Source of the DNA: Altererythrobacter rubellus
Lineage (GTDB): Bacteria > Pseudomonadota > Alphaproteobacteria > Sphingomonadales > Sphingomonadaceae
NCBI RefSeq assembly: GCF_030284385.1
Contig: NZ_CP127221.1
Span: 372,001-436,000, forward strand
Direction of reading: 5' to 3'
DNA length: 64,000 bases
The translations under genes were made by a program, and so were the position numbers. The notes beneath the pieces are model-generated. The model was not told the DNA's origin. It did not search any database and saw only the letters and a program-made list of their open reading frames with translations. Of the stretch, positions 60,573 to 64,000 are shown one piece after another (the stretch's first letter is position 1; each line of letters opens with the position of its first letter).

Positions 60573-62819
60573 CTATCCACGCGCCTCTGCGTGCTCTTCA
60601 CCGTAGCGCTTGCCATAGCCATAGCCATAGCCATAGCCGTAGCCGTAGCCGTAGCCATAGCCGTAGCCACTCGATCCACTGCCAACCTTGCTGAGGACAA
60701 CGCCAAAGATATGTGCGTTGACCATTTTAATCCGCTTGACCGAAGCCCTGATGCCACGGACAGCAGCGCCCGCAGACTGGACGACATATACAACGCCCTC
60801 GACCGCGCTTGCGATGAGGGGAGCATCCGTCATGCCAAGAACGGGCGGACTATCGATTACGATATGATCAAACTGCGCGAGGCCTTCTGTAACAAATTGC
60901 GCTAGCCTGTCGCCGCTTAGTAATTCAGCTGCGCTTGGCGGCACGGGTCCCGCTGCGATGATAGATAGGTTAGGGCTGCTAGTTTCCTGCACCAGCGTCG
61001 ACCAGTCCCCATCTCCTGCTAGATAATTGCTGAAGCCCTTCTCATTTGTCTTCTCAAAAAAGGCGTGAATGGACGGGGACCTCAAATCTGCATCTACCAG
61101 CAAAACCCGCTTGCCGGTGCGCCCCAGGACAGTTGCCAGGGCCATCGCGCTTGATGACTTGCCCTCACCCGGCCTCGTACTTGTCACCGCCAGCGATTTG
61201 GGGAAGCCGTGATTGGTTGAGAAAGCCAGGCTCGACCTAATTGAGAAATAGGCATCGTAGTAATTGGACTTGATGTCCTGCAGCTCCACAAAGACGTCAT
61301 CTTCTTCCACTTTGGGCGTGATGCCAAGTAGCGGCAATTTAAGCAGGGCCTCAACTTGCCCCGGCTCTCGCACGCCTTCGTCAATCTGCTCCAGCGCGAA
61401 GGCTGTCGCGCCTGCAAGGCCAAAGCCAAGCAGTAAAGATATAGCGAGATTGATAATGAGGACAGGCGACGATGGCTTGTCAGGTGCAATTGCGGGCTCG
61501 ACGACCGCGATATTATTAATACCAACCGTCCCCGCAACACCGATTTCCTTATAGCGCTGCAGCAGCGCGTCATAGAGCTCGCGGTTCGTATCCGCCTCAC
61601 GCTGGAAGTTGGCGTACTGAATATTCGCTCTGTTTTGCGTATCTAGCTCTTGTTTTAGACCCGCGACTTCAGCCTTGAGTTTTTGCTCGCGCTCCAAGGC
61701 CTCTCGATACTGCTGCGTACGCGTTGAAGAAATGCGCGCCGTCTCTTCGGCAATCGCGCTATCGATTGCATCGACTTGCTCTTTGAGTTCGATGACTGCC
61801 GGAAATTCAGGCGCGAACTGGACGGAGAGACGCGCATATTCTGCCGCAGCCTGCGTGCGCTGCTGCTTGAGATTGGAGAGCGTCGCGCTGCCCACCGCCT
61901 CCGCAGTATTTTCGCCTGTAGAGTTAAGGCGAGACTGCGCAGCAATTCTTGCCGTTGTCGCCTCGTTAAGCTCGCGAGCCAACTGCTCAAGGCTCGCGCC
62001 TGTCAAAGTGCGATTGGCTATTGCTCTGCCATTAGGGTCGCGGATTTGGTCAAGCGTGACAATGCCTGTCTGAGACCCGTAGACAACCACTTGCTTTTCT
62101 GAATCTTCCAGGCGCTCCTTAAGCGTTGCTAGCCGTTCTTCAAGAAAATCGCGCGCGTCAGCTGTTGAGGCAAACTCTCTTTCCATGCTGAGATCAACAA
62201 AGGCCGAGGCCCATTTATTGGCTATCCGCGAGGATAGCTCAGGATCGCGGCTTGTGTAATTGATATCAACGAGCTTCGACATTCTAATTGGCGCGATCTC
62301 GACATTGTTGCGCAGGACTTGGACGACTAAGCGCCGGCGCTCCTCGTCCATTTGCGCTGTGCTTTTGCCTTCGTCTTCCTGTTCGAGAATGTCGGGATTA
62401 ATGCCGTGCGCCTCAAGAAAGGCTGCATTGTCATATAAATTTAGCTCTGATGCGACGCGCTCGGCGAGCGGCCTTGCCTCTAGGAGCTCATATTGCGTCG
62501 CATAAAACTCCATGTCCTGGCCCGGCAATTCTGCCTCCAGGCCATCGACATTGGTGATCTGTTTTTGCTGCCTGTCTATCTGAAGCTGCGTTGAAGCGGT
62601 ATAAAGTGGGGCCATCAGCAAGGTGACAGTCACGCCGAGAATGACGCAAGCCGCAACGATACCAGCCATCAGCCAGCGCCACCGCACAACCGTGTGCCAA
62701 TACTGTATTAGTATCGGCGGAAGCTGGAAGCCCTCGTCTTCGTCATGCCCCTGCAAATTACTCCCGCGCGGGTCGCGGTAGCCGTCGCTTTCAAATTCAT
62801 TCATTACCTGAGAAGCCAT
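60573..62819 (-). CDS. Wzc/ExoP-type polysaccharide co-polymerase with tyrosine autokinase
   Basis: The 748-residue protein has a Wzz-type N-terminal part between two membrane helices (WLMAGIVAACVILGVTVTLLM, ~48-68; INLAISLLLGFGLAGATAFAL, ~455-475) with coiled coils, and a cytoplasmic BY-kinase domain. Walker A is RPGEGKSSSAMALA (~547-560), Walker A' VLLVDADLRSP and Walker B IVIDSPPVLG. The tail is a Tyr cluster made of nine Gly-Tyr units and KRYG. It steers chain length and export of an exopolysaccharide through autophosphorylation of the tail. It follows the Wza-type gene by 12 bp. Confidence 0.94.
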   Translation of the reverse strand: MASQVMNEFESDGYRDPRGSNLQGHDEDEGFQLPPILIQYWHTVVRWRWLMAGIVAACVILGVTVTLLMAPLYTASTQLQIDRQQKQITNVDGLEAELPGQDMEFYATQYELLEARPLAERVASELNLYDNAAFLEAHGINPDILEQEDEGKSTAQMDEERRRLVVQVLRNNVEIAPIRMSKLVDINYTSRDPELSSRIANKWASAFVDLSMEREFASTADARDFLEERLATLKERLEDSEKQVVVYGSQTGIVTLDQIRDPNGRAIANRTLTGASLEQLARELNEATTARIAAQSRLNSTGENTAEAVGSATLSNLKQQRTQAAAEYARLSVQFAPEFPAVIELKEQVDAIDSAIAEETARISSTRTQQYREALEREQKLKAEVAGLKQELDTQNRANIQYANFQREADTNRELYDALLQRYKEIGVAGTVGINNIAVVEPAIAPDKPSSPVLIINLAISLLLGFGLAGATAFALEQIDEGVREPGQVEALLKLPLLGITPKVEEDDVFVELQDIKSNYYDAYFSIRSSLAFSTNHGFPKSLAVTSTRPGEGKSSSAMALATVLGRTGKRVLLVDADLRSPSIHAFFEKTNEKGFSNYLAGDGDWSTLVQETSSPNLSIIAAGPVPPSAAELLSGDRLAQFVTEGLAQFDHIVIDSPPVLGMTDAPLIASAVEGVVYVVQSAGAAVRGIRASVKRIKMVNAHIFGVVLSKVGSGSSGYGYGYGYGYGYGYGYGYGKRYGEEHAEARG
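60615..60668. repeat. Nine-unit 6-bp microsatellite coding Gly-Tyr in the autokinase tail
   Basis: Nine units of RTAGCC (ATAGCC or GTAGCC) in a row encode (Gly-Tyr)9 on the minus strand. Because the unit is 6 bp, gain or loss keeps the frame and changes the number of tail tyrosines. Confidence 0.9.
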
Positions 62820-62831
62820 GTCTTTTGCCGC

Positions 62832-63563
62832 CTAACGGTTGCTGTCGAGGAGCAGAACGGCCGGCGCCAGGAGCGGCGTCGCTGCCAGGAAGTCACGGAA
62901 AATCCGCCTGCTGTTTGAATCGCCTACAATAACGATGTCACTCGCGAAAATTTCCGGGTCGCCATACTGGCCCTTCTCAATCGCGCGCACGTCGTAAAGT
63001 GCAGCATAGTCCTGGTCGCCCACTGTGCGTAAGACCACGACCTCACCCTTCTTGGAAAATTCTGTCCAGCCTTCCGCGGACGCAATCGCTGTCATAAGCG
63101 TCATCCGGCCAACGATTGGATAGACGCCCGCCCTTTTAACTTCCCCGCTGATGGTGACGGTCTGACTGAAAATCTCTTTCAGATTGACGGTTATTTGCGG
63201 GTCTTTGATGAACCGTCCGCGGAAGCGGTCAGCCATCATCTCGCCCACTTCGCCTGGCGTTTTGCCTGCCACCTCGAGTGTGCCAATAAGGGGGAAGGTA
63301 AGCCGCCCGCTTGCGTCAACCTGTATTTCCTTTTTGGAAAGCTCCTCGCTGCCAAAGACGTCGATATTAAGAACGTCAAATGGCCCCACTCTATAGGCCC
63401 TCTCATTGGCAGAAAGATCCGCCACCGTGGGCTCAGGCAAGGCATTGCCTTCAACCACTTCCAGTCCCGGCGCGCCGCCAATATCCGTAGACGTCGACGC
63501 GCAGCCGCTAAGGGCAATAGCAAGCGGCGCCAGCGCAAATTTGAGGAAAATAGTCAGCTTCAT
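62832..63563 (-). CDS. Wza-type polysaccharide export lipoprotein
   Basis: The 243-residue precursor has a lipobox (IALSGC, Cys ~21), a Poly_export domain (RVGPFDVLNIDVFGSEELSKKEIQVDASGRLTFPLIGTLEVAGKT, ~59-103), SLBB-like strands (VTISGEVKRAGVYPIVGRMTLMTAIASAEG) and a terminal hydrophobic helix (LLAPAVLLL). It is the outer-membrane polysaccharide export part of a Wzc-Wza system. ATG 63563 is chosen; it overlaps the polymerase stop by 4 bp. The length is short relative to Wza, as in KpsD/BexD-like alphaproteobacterial forms. Confidence 0.92.
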   Translation of the reverse strand: MKLTIFLKFALAPLAIALSGCASTSTDIGGAPGLEVVEGNALPEPTVADLSANERAYRVGPFDVLNIDVFGSEELSKKEIQVDASGRLTFPLIGTLEVAGKTPGEVGEMMADRFRGRFIKDPQITVNLKEIFSQTVTISGEVKRAGVYPIVGRMTLMTAIASAEGWTEFSKKGEVVVLRTVGDQDYAALYDVRAIEKGQYGDPEIFASDIVIVGDSNSRRIFRDFLAATPLLAPAVLLLDSNR

Positions 63564-64000
63564 GAAGCTTCTGGCTTTCTTTTGTGAGTGTTGTCCGTTT
63601 CCGGGCTCCAAGCCCATACCGCAGCAATGGCGAATAGGGCTGAAAGGATTGGGGTGCGCAAGGGATAGTCGCTGAGACTGGCAAAGGCCAGCACAAGAAT
63701 GACGATGATGCCGCACTTGCGCAAATGGCCTGCGACGCCGCGTGCCGCAAGGGCAGACTTGGCGCCAAGCGCGAACATAATGAGCGCAGCCAACGCCAGC
63801 ACAGCGCCCGGTATGCCTGACGTCAGCGCAATATCTATCCAGTCATTATGCGCCTGATTGAAATAGCCTGGGATAAGAAGTTTGGGCGGCTCGTGTATTT
63901 GATAGATTGGCACAAAAGAGCCTATCCCCGAACCCCAGGGCATATATTGAGGGATAAATTCAAGCATACTCTCCCACACCGGCATGCGCAGCTCATTTTC
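63560..64000 (-). CDS. O-antigen ligase/Wzy-like polymerase, C-terminal part
   Basis: The gene runs off the right edge; the frame is open to base 64000 and ends at 63560. The visible ~146 residues show the end of a Wzy_C/WaaL-type membrane protein: MPVWESMLEFIPQYMPWGSGIGSFVPIY and PGYFNQAHNDWIDIALTSGIPGAVLALAALIMF, with the conserved AHNDW and two more helices after it. Such proteins join sugar repeats or attach chains. It overlaps the Wza gene by 4 bp and is probably in the same exopolysaccharide operon. Confidence 0.88.
   Translation of the reverse strand, partial: ENELRMPVWESMLEFIPQYMPWGSGIGSFVPIYQIHEPPKLLIPGYFNQAHNDWIDIALTSGIPGAVLALAALIMFALGAKSALAARGVAGHLRKCGIIVILVLAFASLSDYPLRTPILSALFAIAAVWAWSPETDNTHKRKPEAS

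Noticed and set aside
60342..60905. Plus-strand frame with an AIAIAIAVAVAVA run
   Set aside because: It is the antisense reading of the Gly-Tyr microsatellite and autokinase gene.
1..64000. tRNA, rRNA, CRISPR arrays, insertion sequences, prophage genes
   Set aside because: I saw no T-arm motifs, repeat-spacer arrays, transposases or phage structural genes on either strand.

Overview
The window is a chromosomal stretch of an alphaproteobacterium. Gene content and protein character point to Sphingomonadales, most like Erythrobacter/Altererythrobacter: DUF6489 next to mnmE, DUF1491, DUF1192, a PopZ-like DUF2497 protein, TrcR (DUF1013), CarD, and the order hemE-hemJ-rho-mnmE-mnmG-rsmG-parA-parB. 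The taxon is an inference; no rRNA or tRNA gene was seen.

The main feature is a predicted chromosome replication origin at about 9.95-10.25 kb, between ppsR (the RP001 family) and hemE. This is the gene pair that flanks the origin in Caulobacter and Rickettsia. The gap holds degenerate DnaA-box-like sites, six GANTC (CcrM) sites in 109 bp and an AT-rich tract. Leftwards, ppsR-maf-aroE-coaE-dnaQ runs away on the minus strand with 4-bp overlaps. Rightwards, hemE, hemJ, rho, mnmE, mnmG, rsmG, parA and parB run away on the plus strand. Three 16-bp parS sites lie 6-8.5 kb from the origin, and parB is followed by a pair of 19-bp palindromes.

Layout. 1-3.4 kb: tail of a TolC-type exporter, PopZ-like protein, ferredoxin, small membrane protein, CBS protein, ErpA, exonuclease III. 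3.4-9.9 kb (minus): cell-wall hydrolase, DUF1491, thioesterase, PtsN, HPF, then the ppsR-dnaQ operon. 10-20.5 kb: origin, heme genes, rho, a dienelactone hydrolase pair, tRNA-modification genes and parABS. 20.5-31 kb: metabolic and information genes (fRMsr, sugar dehydrogenase, DUF815 ATPase, acyl-CoA dehydrogenase, TsaC, CarD, FdxA, S4 protein, SUV3-like helicase). 31-41.5 kb: M23 peptidase, hemB, two GNATs, gamma-carbonic anhydrase, S9 peptidase, ClpA, DUF1192, quinone oxidoreductase. 41.7-43.7 kb: a metallophosphoesterase-glycosyltransferase pair that matches the plcP-agt lipid-remodelling arrangement. 43.8-54.9 kb: TrcR, an acyl-CoA ligase with its catalytic core deleted in frame, bactofilin-M23, proA-nadD-rsfS-rlmH-envC-ctpA-dsbB-coq7, and a secreted protein.

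54.9-64 kb is more accessory and visibly richer in A/T in places. It holds two unknown lipoproteins (one with an LprI-like domain), a UDP-glucuronate epimerase-like protein, a 53-residue zinc-ribbon-like protein, a MASE1-like membrane protein, and the end of an exopolysaccharide cluster: O-antigen ligase-like polymerase (cut by the window edge), Wza-type exporter, Wzc/ExoP-type tyrosine autokinase with a Gly-Tyr repeat tail, an unknown membrane-anchored protein and a MarR-like regulator.

Much of the window concerns envelope building and the cell cycle: three LytM/M23 factors, a SleB-like hydrolase, CtpA, bactofilin, PopZ, TrcR, ParABS and the origin. I found no clear new defence or mobile system, no CRISPR and no insertion sequence. 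The most unusual items are the core-deleted ligase, the Gly-Tyr microsatellite, the palindromes near parB and carD, the hidden zinc-ribbon gene and the unknown lipoprotein pair.
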